Source: JAJEEA01 sp965243615 (GTDB taxonomy: Bacteria > Acidobacteriota > Vicinamibacteria > Vicinamibacterales > UBA8438). From it: a stretch of DNA of 64,000 bases. The stretch is taken from contig CBDEVO010000003.1 in assembly GCA_965243615.1 (NCBI GenBank), positions 4,526,001 through 4,590,000 on the forward strand, written 5' to 3'. The translations under genes and the position numbers were made by a program. Of this stretch, positions 26,223 through 35,571 are shown piece by piece. Under the pieces are notes generated by a model that searched no databases, was not told where the DNA came from, and saw only the letters and a program-made list of their open reading frames with translations. Numbering within the stretch: the first letter of the stretch is position 1; each line of letters opens with the position of its first letter.

Positions 26223-26268
26223 CAGGGGTCGGCCGGGCTCCAGGCGGCACCGGCGGCGCTCACCGGGC

Positions 26269-27441
<1,173 letters not shown>

Positions 27442-27540
27442 GACCACCTCGCCGGTGTGCGTCCATCCTCCAGCGCGACCGCCCGCCAGCGGACGAGCGC
27501 ACGGCGGATCCACCAAGGACAGGCCGCCGCCTTGCCGCGC

Positions 27541-27585
27541 ATCGTAGCCGCTTGGCGCCCGGCGGTGTCCTGAAGATTTGCTGAA
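27541..27585 (-). promoter_or_regulatory. Peroxidase promoter with 11-bp TTCAG repeats
   Basis: On the minus strand TTCAGCAAATC and TTCAGGACACC begin at 27585 and 27574, 11 bp apart. The second begins 28 nt upstream of a TACGAT -10 element (27546-27541). Unit sequence, spacing and distance to the -10 match the receptor promoter at 18918-18972. Confidence 0.6.
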
Positions 27586-27601
27586 GTCCGGGCGTGTGCC
27601 C

Positions 27602-27928
27602 TCAGGCAATTTCCACGAGGGTCTCCCCCCGCTGAAGCGCGGCGACGATGAGCCCCAACTCGTGGTCCATCCGATCGAGCAGAGCCGCGCGGCGCGTGTT
27701 TCCCACGCGAAGCCAAACGACCGGCGGACCTGATGACAGGATGTGATGAACCGCGAAGTCCTCGTCCTTCGTCACGATGACCGCGCCCGTCCGCTCGGCG
27801 TGCCACCGGATGGAATCGTCGGACGCCGCCGCCAGGCCGCAGTCGACTACATGCTCCGCCTCATGACCCTCGGCCTCGATCCGGCGCGCCAGAGCCGGCG
27901 GGAGCTGGGCATCGACGAGGAAACGCAA
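27602..27928 (-). CDS. DUF5615 PIN-like toxin
   Basis: Protein of 108 aa of the DUF5615 PIN-like family, predicted RNase toxins. It begins MRFLVDAQLPPALARRI (first acidic residue Asp6), with DDSIRWHAERTGAVIVTKDEDF carrying further acidic residues, then WLRVGNTRR. The start is TTG at 27928, 1 nt after the stop of the DUF433 gene. It pairs with that antitoxin as in VapBC45-type modules. Confidence 0.85.
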   Translation of the reverse strand: MRFLVDAQLPPALARRIEAEGHEAEHVVDCGLAAASDDSIRWHAERTGAVIVTKDEDFAVHHILSSGPPVVWLRVGNTRRAALLDRMDHELGLIVAALQRGETLVEIA

Positions 27929-27929
27929 G

Positions 27930-28154
27930 CTACGCGCTCCTCAGAACGGGATGGTCGTTCTGACGTGCCGCGAACTTGAGAACCGCGACGATGTCGTCGG
28001 GCTCCAGGTAGGGCAGGTCCTCCAGGATCTCCTCGCGCGTCGCCCCTGCCGCCAGGAGGTCCAACACGTCCGTGACACGGACACGCAGGCCGCGGATGCA
28101 GGGTCGTCCCCCGCAGACGTCCGCGTCGGTCGTAATCCGATCGATCTTGCTCAC
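27930..28154 (-). CDS. DUF433 antitoxin
   Basis: Protein of 74 aa with the DUF433 pattern SKIDRITTDADVCGGRPCIR, VTDVLDLLAAGATREEIL and EDLPYLEPDDIVAVLKF, a winged-helix-like DNA-binding antitoxin. GTG 28154 has GGGAGG just before it and gives the usual family N-terminus; ATG 28166 is an alternative. It precedes the DUF5615 toxin, the normal order of the pair. Confidence 0.85.
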   Translation of the reverse strand: MSKIDRITTDADVCGGRPCIRGLRVRVTDVLDLLAAGATREEILEDLPYLEPDDIVAVLKFAARQNDHPVLRSA

Positions 28155-28487
28155 CTCACCTCCCATAGACCATCGGTACTGTCCATTCTAGCGCCGGCGC
28201 CGACCTGCTGGGTACAGCCGGCATTCCGGCCGTCGACTATCCGCCCGAGGAACTGGACGATGAGGTCGGTGTCGCATCGTGACGCCCGTCGGCGCCGATA
28301 CCGGCCGCTCATCTCGGCGAGTCCGGGGGCTCATCGGTTGACGAGCCTGCTCCTGACGGACGGCCGGACCGCTGGCGTTCGACCGCGCACGCCCACGAGC
28401 GTGAACCGGCTGGCCGCTCGACGCGGCACGGTCGTCATTACGGGCACCGCCTCCCTCGAGTCGGCATGACCGACTCCTCCCCTGAGG

Positions 28488-28516
28488 TTGTCATGGACCC
28501 GCAAAGCACGTAAACT
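28488..28516 (+). promoter_or_regulatory. Promoter of the RHH-PIN pair
   Basis: TTGTCA (28488-28493), a 17-bp spacer and TAAACT (28511-28516) make a good sigma70-type promoter 50 nt upstream of the antitoxin ATG. The rest of the 400-bp gap from 28167 shows no gene I can support. Confidence 0.6.
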
Positions 28517-28566
28517 GTGCTACACGATTGACGTGCCATCCGAACGCACGCCGAGGCTACGAGACC

Positions 28567-28815
28567 ATGCACGGCACCAACATCACCATCAAGGTCGACG
28601 CGGATCTCGCCCGAGACGCGAGGGTGTACGCGGCGCAGCGCGGAACCTCGCTCAGCCGCCTGGTTGCGGAGCAACTGGAGACGCTGGTCCGAAGCGATCA
28701 GGCCTACACGGCGGCCAGACGCCGAGCACTGGCTCGTCTGAGGCAGGGCTACGACATGGGCGGGGAGCACCCTCTGAGCCGCAGCGAGGCCCACGACCGT
28801 GAAGGCCTTCGTTGA
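28567..28815 (+). CDS. Antitoxin with ribbon-helix-helix-like N-terminus
   Basis: Protein of 82 aa. TNITIKVDADLARDARVYAA then GTSLSRLVAEQLETLV is a ribbon-helix-helix pattern (beta strand plus two helices), followed by a basic C-terminal tail that would contact the toxin. The final 17 bp overlap the PIN gene. ATG 28567. It likely neutralises the PIN toxin and represses the shared promoter at 28488-28516. Confidence 0.8.
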   Translation: MHGTNITIKVDADLARDARVYAAQRGTSLSRLVAEQLETLVRSDQAYTAARRRALARLRQGYDMGGEHPLSRSEAHDREGLR

Positions 28816-29224
28816 CACCAACGTGCTCCTCTACGCGCACGACCGGGAGGCTGGGGCGAAGCGCCGTCGTGCACGTGACCTGCTGGAAGGGCTGTGGAAC
28901 GAGGGCCGCGGAATCCTGAGTACGCAGGTCCTGCAGGAGTTCTACGTCAACGTCCGGCGCAAGACTCGACCGGCTCTCTCCCCTGCGCAGGCCAGGACGC
29001 TGGTCGCCGACTATCTGACATGGGACCCGGTCGTCAACGACGGCGCGGCCGTGCTCGAGGCGGTCGACCTCGGGCACCGACACCAGCTCTCGTTCTGGGA
29101 CGCCCTCATCATCGTCGCCGCCCGAAAGGGCGGCGCGTCCGTAATCTACTCCGAAGACCTCAACCACGAACAGATGTTCGGCTCGCTCCAGATCCTCAAT
29201 CCCTTCCTCGTACAGGAATCCTGA
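28799..29224 (+). CDS. VapC-type PIN-domain toxin
   Basis: PIN-domain ribonuclease of 141 aa. Acidic active-site residues are visible in KAFVDTNVLLYA (Asp6), TQVLQEFYVN (Glu), LSFWDALIIVAA (Asp) and YSEDLNHEQ (Asp). GTG start at 28799 inside the antitoxin end. Expected to cleave RNA unless bound by the upstream antitoxin. Confidence 0.88.
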   Translation: MKAFVDTNVLLYAHDREAGAKRRRARDLLEGLWNEGRGILSTQVLQEFYVNVRRKTRPALSPAQARTLVADYLTWDPVVNDGAAVLEAVDLGHRHQLSFWDALIIVAARKGGASVIYSEDLNHEQMFGSLQILNPFLVQES

Positions 29225-29352
29225 AACCGCGCCGGATCGTTGCCTCGCCCGCGCCGGTGATCGCGAAGCATGGGCATCCCGTCAGCTTCGCCGGTCGGTT
29301 CGACGAGCGCCTGATCGAGGTCGCATCCGGCGATTCTCGCCGGTCGGGGTAG

Positions 29353-29358
29353 TAGAAT
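29353..29358 (+). promoter_or_regulatory. -10 element before kinase 1 (leaderless)
   Basis: TAGAAT ends 9 nt before the TTG start of the kinase gene at 29368, with no Shine-Dalgarno sequence. The same TAGAATCG string precedes kinase 2. Confidence 0.5.
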
Positions 29359-29367
29359 CGACACACC

Positions 29368-31281
29368 TTGCCTGAGCACCACCCCGCGGCGTTGCCCAAG
29401 GGCCACCGCATCGGCGAGTACGAGATCATCCGCGTGCTCGGCGCGGGCGGCTTCGGCATCACGTACTTGGCGTTCGATCACCAGTTGGACGGACCGGTCG
29501 CGCTCAAGGAGTACTTTCCCTCCGACGCCGCGAGGCGCCGGGCCGGCCGGCGAGTTGCCCCCTCGACCACGCAGAATCGCGTCGTCTTCGCTTGGGGCCT
29601 CGACCGCTTCATCGAAGAGGCACGCGCCATCCATCGCCTTCGGCATCCCAACGTCGTGACGGCGCATCGTTACCTCAAGGCCCACGGCACCGCGTACATC
29701 GTCATGGAGTACGTCGAGGGTCGATCCCTGGAGCGGGTTCTGGATGGACTGGTAGGGCGCCAGCGCCTGTCGGTGGACCAGTGGCGACGCTGGCTGGACG
29801 CGCTGCTGGACGGGTTGGCCCACGTCCACGACCACGGTTTCCTGCATCGCGACATCAAGCCCGCGAACGTCATGATTCGCGCGGGGTGCCTTACACCGGT
29901 GTTGATCGACTTCGGTGCCGCGCGCATGGCCGCGCGGGACCGGACGCACACGCAGGTCCTGACGCACGGGTACGCCCCGCTGGAGCAGTACTCCAGGGAC
30001 GGTGTGCAGGGACCGCCGACCGACATCTACGCCATGGCCGCCGTCTCGTACCGCGTGCTGACCGGAAAACGGCTGTCGAGCGCCCCGGATCGAGTGCTGG
30101 CCGACGACTACGAGCCCTTGGCGAACCGCATCCAAGGAGCGGACCGCCGATGGCTGGCTGCCATCGACCACGGACTGGCGTTGCGGCCGGAGGATCGACC
30201 GCAGGAGATCCCCGCGTGGCGTGCCGCACTGATCCAGTCGGACAACGAGTCCGCGGGAACCCACGCTCGAACCGCGTCATCGGCAGCGCCGAGCCTGTCG
30301 TGGAAGGCGCGAATGACCGGATTCCTCGCCGCGCGTGCCGCGCGTCTGCGGACTTCATTCGATCGAACGAGATTCTGGTGGCCGGACGACCAATTCACGA
30401 AGCTCTTCCGGGCACTGATCAGCGAGGCGTCCGCGATGTCGCCGGCGGCAAGCCGATTCTGGAGAGGCTGTGGCTCGATGTACGCGGTTGAGGCCGTTGG
30501 TGCGTTGGAGGCGGCAAACCGACGCTTCGCGGTTGAGTCGAAGCCTGACTCCACCCGACTACGTACCTCTCCACCGCAGTTCGAGAGCTTCAGCCGGTTG
30601 ACCGGCCGCATGATTGCGTACGGCGGCGCACATGCGGTCCCCATCGATCGAGATTCTCCATTCAGCTCACACAACGGCTATGTGGACTTGATGGAGACCT
30701 GTTATCTCGAGACCGGCGAGGAGCCCGAGTTGTCGTTGCCGGAACAGGAGGAGAGCCTCTTGATGACCTTCTACAGTATGTATTCGGCTCTCCAGTGCGG
30801 AGATCATGGGTTCGACAGGTTAACGGATGAAGTGTTGGATTCCTTGGGTGACGAGGACGACCACGATGACTACGACGCGTACGAATCGTGGCGCGACGAG
30901 GAGTTCAAAGAGATTGAAGCGCACCTGGTTCGCAGCCTTGAGCGTTGCGGGGAAGACAGAACCGAAGTTCGTGGCTACGTCAGCTCCGTCGACGACTGGA
31001 TCGCCGAGCACCAGGATCCTCGCGATGGACCTGAGGGTCCCGACGAACTCGAATCGGACGTCTCGGAATCGATCGTCCATATCGAGGCATCCACGGATAG
31101 CATTACCCAGCATTTGTCCACCTCCGCTGCCTGGTTCGACGAGTGGGAGAAGAGCGAGTACGCCATAGATGCGTTCGTCGATTGCATACACCGGCTGAGG
31201 CTTCTGCACGAGAACAGGTTCGAAGCCGCCAAGACACGGGTCGAACGGGCAATCGTCGAGATCGCCGGCCCGTCGCGCTGA
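29368..31281 (+). CDS. Ser/Thr protein kinase 1 with long C-terminal region
   Basis: Hanks-type kinase of 637 aa. The N-terminal 270 aa hold the catalytic domain: glycine loop GAGGFG (25-30), Lys47, Glu84, HRDIKPAN (160-167), DFGAAR (from 181) and GYAPLEQYS. All catalytic residues are present. The remaining 350 aa have no recognised domain; they are acidic in part (DEDDHDDYDAYESWRDEEFK), look helical, and lack a clear membrane helix. Base composition falls well below that of the neighbours from about 30350 on, a sign that this part was acquired. TTG start. First gene of the kinase/FHA/PP2C/vWA locus; its substrates are probably the FHA proteins downstream. Confidence 0.9.
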   Translation: MPEHHPAALPKGHRIGEYEIIRVLGAGGFGITYLAFDHQLDGPVALKEYFPSDAARRRAGRRVAPSTTQNRVVFAWGLDRFIEEARAIHRLRHPNVVTAHRYLKAHGTAYIVMEYVEGRSLERVLDGLVGRQRLSVDQWRRWLDALLDGLAHVHDHGFLHRDIKPANVMIRAGCLTPVLIDFGAARMAARDRTHTQVLTHGYAPLEQYSRDGVQGPPTDIYAMAAVSYRVLTGKRLSSAPDRVLADDYEPLANRIQGADRRWLAAIDHGLALRPEDRPQEIPAWRAALIQSDNESAGTHARTASSAAPSLSWKARMTGFLAARAARLRTSFDRTRFWWPDDQFTKLFRALISEASAMSPAASRFWRGCGSMYAVEAVGALEAANRRFAVESKPDSTRLRTSPPQFESFSRLTGRMIAYGGAHAVPIDRDSPFSSHNGYVDLMETCYLETGEEPELSLPEQEESLLMTFYSMYSALQCGDHGFDRLTDEVLDSLGDEDDHDDYDAYESWRDEEFKEIEAHLVRSLERCGEDRTEVRGYVSSVDDWIAEHQDPRDGPEGPDELESDVSESIVHIEASTDSITQHLSTSAAWFDEWEKSEYAIDAFVDCIHRLRLLHENRFEAAKTRVERAIVEIAGPSR

Positions 31282-31312
31282 CGGGCCGAGCTCCAACAGT
31301 CTGGTTCACGTC

Positions 31313-32077
31313 ATGTTCGCCGCGAACGAGCGGAACCACCGTCTGGCCGTGCGGATCGTGTTCCCGGCCTGCGCGATCGCCTTCATCGGCGTCCTGAGTC
31401 TGCTGCTGACGGACGGCCCAGCCGCGGCTTTCCTGCTCGACCGCAACTCGACCGTGTTCGACTACCCGTTCACCATCCAGAACCTGATGTGGCTTGTCTT
31501 CTTCGGCGCGCTGGCGGAACTGGCGATACGTCATCGCCGCGCCCGCGTCGAGGCGTGCCAGCTCGACAGGGGTCTGCTGCCCGAGGACGACGAAACGATG
31601 CTGCGGCTGCGGGACCTCGGCGCCATCCGCACGCGGGTCCGCGGCCAGGAGCAGTTCTTTCTGCAACGGCTCGTCGCGCGCTGCGTACTGCAGTTCCAGA
31701 GCTCGAGGTCCACGGATCGGGCCAACGCGCTCTTGAACTCGTCGCTCGATCTGATGCAGCACGAAGTAGACGCGAAGTACAGCCTGATCCGCTATATCGT
31801 GTGGGTGATTCCAACCATCGGCTTCATCGGCACCGTGGTCGGCATCGCGGCGGCGTTGAACCAGGCCGGCGCCGCCGACGACTTCCAAGACCCGGCGCTG
31901 CTGGGCGAGTTGACCCGCAGCCTCGGGGTTGCCTTCTACACGACGATGCTGGCGCTCGTGCAATCGACGGTGCTGGTTCTGGCCCAGAACGTCACGCAGG
32001 CCCGCGAGGAGGGCGCGCTGAACCGGGCCGGCCAGTACTGTCTGGACAACCTGATCAACCGCCTCTACGAGGAGTGA
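31313..32077 (+). CDS. MotA/TolQ/ExbB-like channel protein
   Basis: Membrane protein of 254 aa. Two helices lie near the N-terminus (VRIVFPACAIAFIGVLSLLL and a segment around NLMWLVFFGALAELAI), a cytoplasmic part follows, then the MotA_ExbB core: YIVWVIPTIGFIGTVVGIAA and GVAFYTTMLALVQSTVLVLA. This is the stator/proton-channel fold. Its natural partner would be the TolR-like N-terminal helix of the vWA protein at 37162. It starts 32 bp after kinase 1. Confidence 0.85.
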   Translation: MFAANERNHRLAVRIVFPACAIAFIGVLSLLLTDGPAAAFLLDRNSTVFDYPFTIQNLMWLVFFGALAELAIRHRRARVEACQLDRGLLPEDDETMLRLRDLGAIRTRVRGQEQFFLQRLVARCVLQFQSSRSTDRANALLNSSLDLMQHEVDAKYSLIRYIVWVIPTIGFIGTVVGIAAALNQAGAADDFQDPALLGELTRSLGVAFYTTMLALVQSTVLVLAQNVTQAREEGALNRAGQYCLDNLINRLYEE

Positions 32078-32089
32078 AAGGCGCCGCGA

Positions 32090-32731
32090 ATGCCCGTGTA
32101 TCGAACACCGGACGGTCGGATCGTCGAGGAGAGGACCACTATGACCCCGCCGGGCACCGAGCCGCGTTGCGACGCGGACGAAAGAGCCGATTCGGGCCAC
32201 CCAGAGCCGGCCGCGGACGGGACAGGACGTGCCGGTGCGGCCGAGAGCACTAGGCGCGGGGCCGGCTATAGCGACCCGACGGTCGTGCGCCGGCCCGGGC
32301 CCGCCGGCCGGCGGGCCGCGCCTGACGACGAGCGCACCCGCCTCGCCGGCGCGGTCCCCACCGATACGGCCGAATCGTCAGAGATCGACCCGGTGACGGG
32401 CTGGCTCGTGATCGTCTCGGGCCCGGGCGTGGGCCGGGACCTCCGCGTCGGCGTCGGGCGCAACGACGTGGGCCGGGACCGCGGCAACCGCATCGCCCTC
32501 CCCTTCGGCGACCGGAAGATCTCTCGCCGGACCCACCTCTGGGTCAACTACGACCCGCTGAACCGGGCGTTCTCGGTCGCGCCGGGGAACGGTACCAACC
32601 TGGCGTATCTGAACGAGGCCGCGATCGAGGAGCGGAAGCCGCTGCCCGACCGCGCCACCATCTCGCTCGGCGACACGAAGCTGCTCTTCGTGGCGTTCTG
32701 CGGCGACGCCTTCACGTGGTCCGATGCCTGA
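32090..32731 (+). CDS. FHA-like phosphothreonine-binding protein
   Basis: Protein of 213 aa. The first 100 aa are low-complexity and rich in Thr, Arg and Asp, typical of a kinase target tail. The C-terminal half is FHA-like: VSGPGVGRDLRVGVGRNDVG, GDRKISRRTHLWVNY and TISLGDTKLLFVAF. The usual Arg, Ser and His of phosphopeptide binding are present in GRNDVGRD and ISRRTH. No membrane helix. It overlaps the PP2C gene by 8 nt. Confidence 0.75.
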   Translation: MPVYRTPDGRIVEERTTMTPPGTEPRCDADERADSGHPEPAADGTGRAGAAESTRRGAGYSDPTVVRRPGPAGRRAAPDDERTRLAGAVPTDTAESSEIDPVTGWLVIVSGPGVGRDLRVGVGRNDVGRDRGNRIALPFGDRKISRRTHLWVNYDPLNRAFSVAPGNGTNLAYLNEAAIEERKPLPDRATISLGDTKLLFVAFCGDAFTWSDA

Positions 32732-33599
32732 CCTCCCCCCACCCGACCCCGGCGGTTCTGCAACCGTGGCGACCGGTTCGAAGCCTCTGCGCCGCGCCGG
32801 GGCGCAGCTCCTCGGCGCCCGGGAGGTCCAGGAGGACGAGCTCGGCTTCATCGACGGCTCCACGCTCGACCCCGCCGGCCAGCACCCCGTGGTGATCGTG
32901 GCGGACGGGATGGGCGGCCACGCCAGCGGCGAGATGGCGAGCAGACTCGCGGTGCGCGCGTTCATCGACGCGTACGGCGTCGAGGGCGCCCCCGGCGGTC
33001 GCCTGCGCGCCGCCCTCGACGCCGCCAACTGGGCCATCGACGAGGCCGTCCGCGAGAACCTCTCGCTCGACGGCATGGGCGCCACGCTGGTGGCGGCGGC
33101 GGTGACCACGGGCGGACTCGAGTGGATCAGCGTCGGCGATTCTCCACTGTACCTCTATCGCGGCGGGCGGCTGAAGCGTCTCAACGAAGACCACTCCATG
33201 GCGCCGGTCATCGAGGCCCTGCGCGAGAGCGACCCGGCGACGGCTCGCGGGATGAACCCGAACGAACTCCGCTCCGCCCTGGTCGGATTCGAGATCCCGA
33301 AGGTGGACGCGTCGCCGATGCCCGAGCTGCTGCTGCCGGGCGACCTGGTCGTGGCCGCGACCGACGGTCTGAACATCTTGAACGTCGAGGAAACCGCTTC
33401 GATCATCTCGGACTGCCGCGGGGACGGGCCGGAGGCGGTGACGGACGCGCTCCTTGCCGCGGTCGCCGCTCGCGCCGCTCCGACTCAAGACAACGCGACG
33501 GTGGCGATAATCGAGATGGCCGACGACCCTCAGGATGGGGCACCCGTCGGCCCGATGTCACGAGGCGAGTCGGGTGCAGGGGCGGAACCGGAAGCGTGA
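32724..33599 (+). CDS. PP2C-type protein phosphatase
   Basis: Metal-dependent Ser/Thr phosphatase of 291 aa. PP2C motifs in order: QEDELGF, IVADGMGGHASGEMAS (metal Asp and Gly), GMGATLVAAAV, ISVGDSPLYLY, ATDGLNIL and QDNATVAII, the last supplying a metal Asp. It should oppose the kinases of this locus. The usual RxxxE start motif of PP2C is weak. Cytoplasmic, with no membrane segment. Confidence 0.9.
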   Translation: MPDLPPPDPGGSATVATGSKPLRRAGAQLLGAREVQEDELGFIDGSTLDPAGQHPVVIVADGMGGHASGEMASRLAVRAFIDAYGVEGAPGGRLRAALDAANWAIDEAVRENLSLDGMGATLVAAAVTTGGLEWISVGDSPLYLYRGGRLKRLNEDHSMAPVIEALRESDPATARGMNPNELRSALVGFEIPKVDASPMPELLLPGDLVVAATDGLNILNVEETASIISDCRGDGPEAVTDALLAAVAARAAPTQDNATVAIIEMADDPQDGAPVGPMSRGESGAGAEPEA

Positions 33600-33606
33600 C
33601 GAGCTC

Positions 33607-34575
33607 ATGGCGAACCTGAAACGACCCGATTGGCCCGGGCGCATCGCCCGCTACGTCGCCGCGACCGTCGTCCTCGTCGCGGCCGGGTGGAGCCCCACGT
33701 GGGGGCAGCCCGCGTCATCCCAGGTCGCCGACGATCTGGAGGATACCGTCGCCATCGCGGTCCGCATCGCCGGAGAACGGGACACTGAGGCGCGGGCGGC
33801 GCAGGCGGCGGCGCAAGCGGCCCGGCAAGAGGCCGCCGAGGCCCAGGCGCGGGCCGACGCGGCGACCGAGCGCGCCCAAGCCCTGGAGGCGCGAGCCGGG
33901 GCCTCGGCAACCGAGCGGGACGCGGCGCGCGCCGAGGCCGAGGCCCTGCGAGCTGAGGCCGCCGACAGGGAGGCGGCCCGCGCCGCCCTCGCCCGGCAGG
34001 CAGAAGCCGCCGAGGACCGGGCGCGAGACGCCCAAGCCGAGGCGGCGGCGCTCGAACAGCGGTTGGCGCGGCAGGAGCGGCGGTTCTACGCGACCCTGGC
34101 CGTCGGCGCGGTCCTGCTCCTCGCGGTGGTCCTGACCGCGTGGCGTTTCGCGAAACGCCGGCGCACCCAGTTGGAGGAATCCGAGGCGGCGCGCCGGGCG
34201 ACCGACGAACGCCTCGCCGCCGCCGTCGTGCCCGCGCCGTTCTCGTGCCTGCTGGAAGGCGGCGACGAAGACGGCCGGAGCGTGGTGGTCAAGGTCGGCG
34301 CCGAGCAGCTCGGGTCGCCCGACGGCGTCGTCGTCGGCCGCAATCCGGCGCAGGCAGGGGTCGTCCTCGACCACCGCGAGGCGTCGCGCGAGCACTTCCG
34401 GCTGGCCGCGACGAACGGCGCGCTCTCCATCGTGGACCTGCACTCGACCAACGGCACCTTCGTGAACGGGACGGAGATCGCACCCGGCGCGGTGACGGCG
34501 CTCTCCCCCGGCGACGAGATCCGCGTCGGCGCCGGGATCCGCCTCACGCTGTCCATCGATCAGGTCGCGCCGTGA
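33607..34575 (+). CDS. Membrane-anchored coiled-coil FHA protein
   Basis: Protein of 322 aa: N-terminal signal or membrane segment (YVAATVVLVAAGWSPTWGQP), an alanine/glutamate-rich coiled coil of about 110 aa, a membrane helix (FYATLAVGAVLLLAVVLTAW) followed by basic residues, then a cytoplasmic FHA domain with VVVGRNPAQAGVVLDHREAS, REHFRLA and VDLHSTNGTFVNGTEI. The coiled coil therefore lies outside the membrane and the FHA inside, giving a transmembrane sensor that binds phosphothreonine. ATG 33607. Its stop overlaps a GTG (GTGA at 34572) that begins a relic of the vWA gene. Confidence 0.85.
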   Translation: MANLKRPDWPGRIARYVAATVVLVAAGWSPTWGQPASSQVADDLEDTVAIAVRIAGERDTEARAAQAAAQAARQEAAEAQARADAATERAQALEARAGASATERDAARAEAEALRAEAADREAARAALARQAEAAEDRARDAQAEAAALEQRLARQERRFYATLAVGAVLLLAVVLTAWRFAKRRRTQLEESEAARRATDERLAAAVVPAPFSCLLEGGDEDGRSVVVKVGAEQLGSPDGVVVGRNPAQAGVVLDHREASREHFRLAATNGALSIVDLHSTNGTFVNGTEIAPGAVTALSPGDEIRVGAGIRLTLSIDQVAP

Positions 34576-34620
34576 AGCCGCCCCCCGGGAGGCCGGCATC
34601 TTCAGCCACTCGCCCCGATA
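34572..34620 (+). pseudogene. Relic of the vWA gene start
   Basis: From GTG 34572 about 45 bp match the beginning of the vWA gene at 37162: GTGAAGCCG, then GGGAGGCC, then GCATCTTCAGC, with a one-base deletion that breaks the frame. It overlaps the FHA stop by 4 nt, as a true operon start would. I infer that the vWA gene once followed the FHA gene directly, or that this end of the cassette was duplicated. Confidence 0.55.
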
Positions 34621-34624
34621 GTCC

Positions 34625-34835
34625 GTCCCGGCCCGCACACGCGGGAGTAGACCACTGGATCGGACTCACCGGAACCACCCGCTGGCGGCCTCGCCACACG
34701 GGCGAGGATGGCCCCCTTGCAGCGATGAACCACATAGGCACCAGTGCGGCCTCGCCGCACGCGCGAGGATGCCAACAGACGAACCCCGGCCCGCCCCCGC
34801 GCCGCTTGGCTCCCGCGCGGGGGGGCAACAGGCGA
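34625..34835. CRISPR. Decayed type I-E-like CRISPR array
   Basis: Two 29-bp units at 34685-34713 and 34746-34774 agree at 25 of 29 positions, are exactly 61 bp apart, and so leave a 32-nt spacer. Each contains an interrupted hairpin around CGCACGCGCGAGGATG, like type I-E repeats (core GCGCACGCGGGGATG). A weaker unit is centred at 34637-34640, and a fourth may lie at 34807-34835. No cas gene is in the window. It could also be another 61-bp tandem repeat; the exact I-E geometry favours CRISPR. No gene is otherwise seen between 34620 and 34916. Confidence 0.45.
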
Positions 34836-34916
34836 CGCAGCCATCCGAGAGGCCGGGCGAGCGCGGACGCGCTATGATGAATCTTGCGACCTCGGGTCAA
34901 CGGGAGAAGCACCGAC

Positions 34917-35471
34917 GTGACCACCACTCAACCCGTCGCCAAGTACACGTACGAGGACTACTGCACGACGCCGGACGACGAGCGCTACGAGCTGCTCGAC
35001 GGCGATCTGACTATGGTTCCAGCGCCGAACGTGAAGCACCAGAAAGTGCAAGGAAGCCTGTACTACCACCTGCGAGGCTTCATCACCGAGCATGGGCTGG
35101 GGGTTCTGTTGGCCGCCCCCTGCGATGTGGTTCTCTCCGACACGAACATCGTGCAGCCGGACCTCCTATTCGTCTCGCGGGCACGCGAGCACTTGGTGCA
35201 CGACGACAACATCCGAGGAGCGCCCGACCTCGTGATCGAGATTCTGTCTCCGACAACCGCGGACAAGGATCGGGGGATCAAGCAAGAGCTCTACGGCAGG
35301 TACGGCGTGACCGAGTACTGGCTGGTCGATCCGATGGCCGAGACCATCTCGATCCATCGTCAACGCGCCGGCGTGCTGGCCGCCACCCGCACCTTCGGTC
35401 GGAAACAGACGTTGCGGTCGCCGCTGCTTGCCGACTTCGAACTCCAGCTCGACGACATCTTCTCGTCTTGA
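34917..35471 (+). CDS. Uma2-family putative nuclease
   Basis: Protein of 184 aa of the Uma2/DUF820 family with a PD-(D/E)xK-like fold: YTYEDYCTTPDDERYELLDG at the start, NIVQPDLLFVS, GAPDLVIEILSPTTADKDR (acidic core) and YGVTEYWLVDP. Such genes are multicopy in some bacteria and often mobile; the biological role is unsettled. GTG 34917 follows GGGAGAAG. It lies between the CRISPR relic and kinase 2, inside the split signalling locus. Confidence 0.88.
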   Translation: MTTTQPVAKYTYEDYCTTPDDERYELLDGDLTMVPAPNVKHQKVQGSLYYHLRGFITEHGLGVLLAAPCDVVLSDTNIVQPDLLFVSRAREHLVHDDNIRGAPDLVIEILSPTTADKDRGIKQELYGRYGVTEYWLVDPMAETISIHRQRAGVLAATRTFGRKQTLRSPLLADFELQLDDIFSS

Positions 35472-35533
35472 GGGAGAGCGCCGAACCGGCGCCGCGCTAC
35501 GAAACCACGGTCGCCCGCGGCGTCCGGTCGTCG

Positions 35534-35562
35534 TTGGCCACGTTGAGATCGAGTTGTAGAAT
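35534..35562 (+). promoter_or_regulatory. Promoter of kinase 2 (leaderless)
   Basis: TTGGCC (35534-35539), a 17-bp spacer and TAGAAT (35557-35562), ending 9 nt before the GTG start at 35572. Confidence 0.5.
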
Positions 35563-35571
35563 CGGGATGCC

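Noticed and set aside
28167..28566. Possible gene fragments between the two toxin-antitoxin pairs
   Set aside because: Short frames exist, but none has a start, ribosome-binding site or recognisable similarity. Only the promoter at 28488-28516 is supported.
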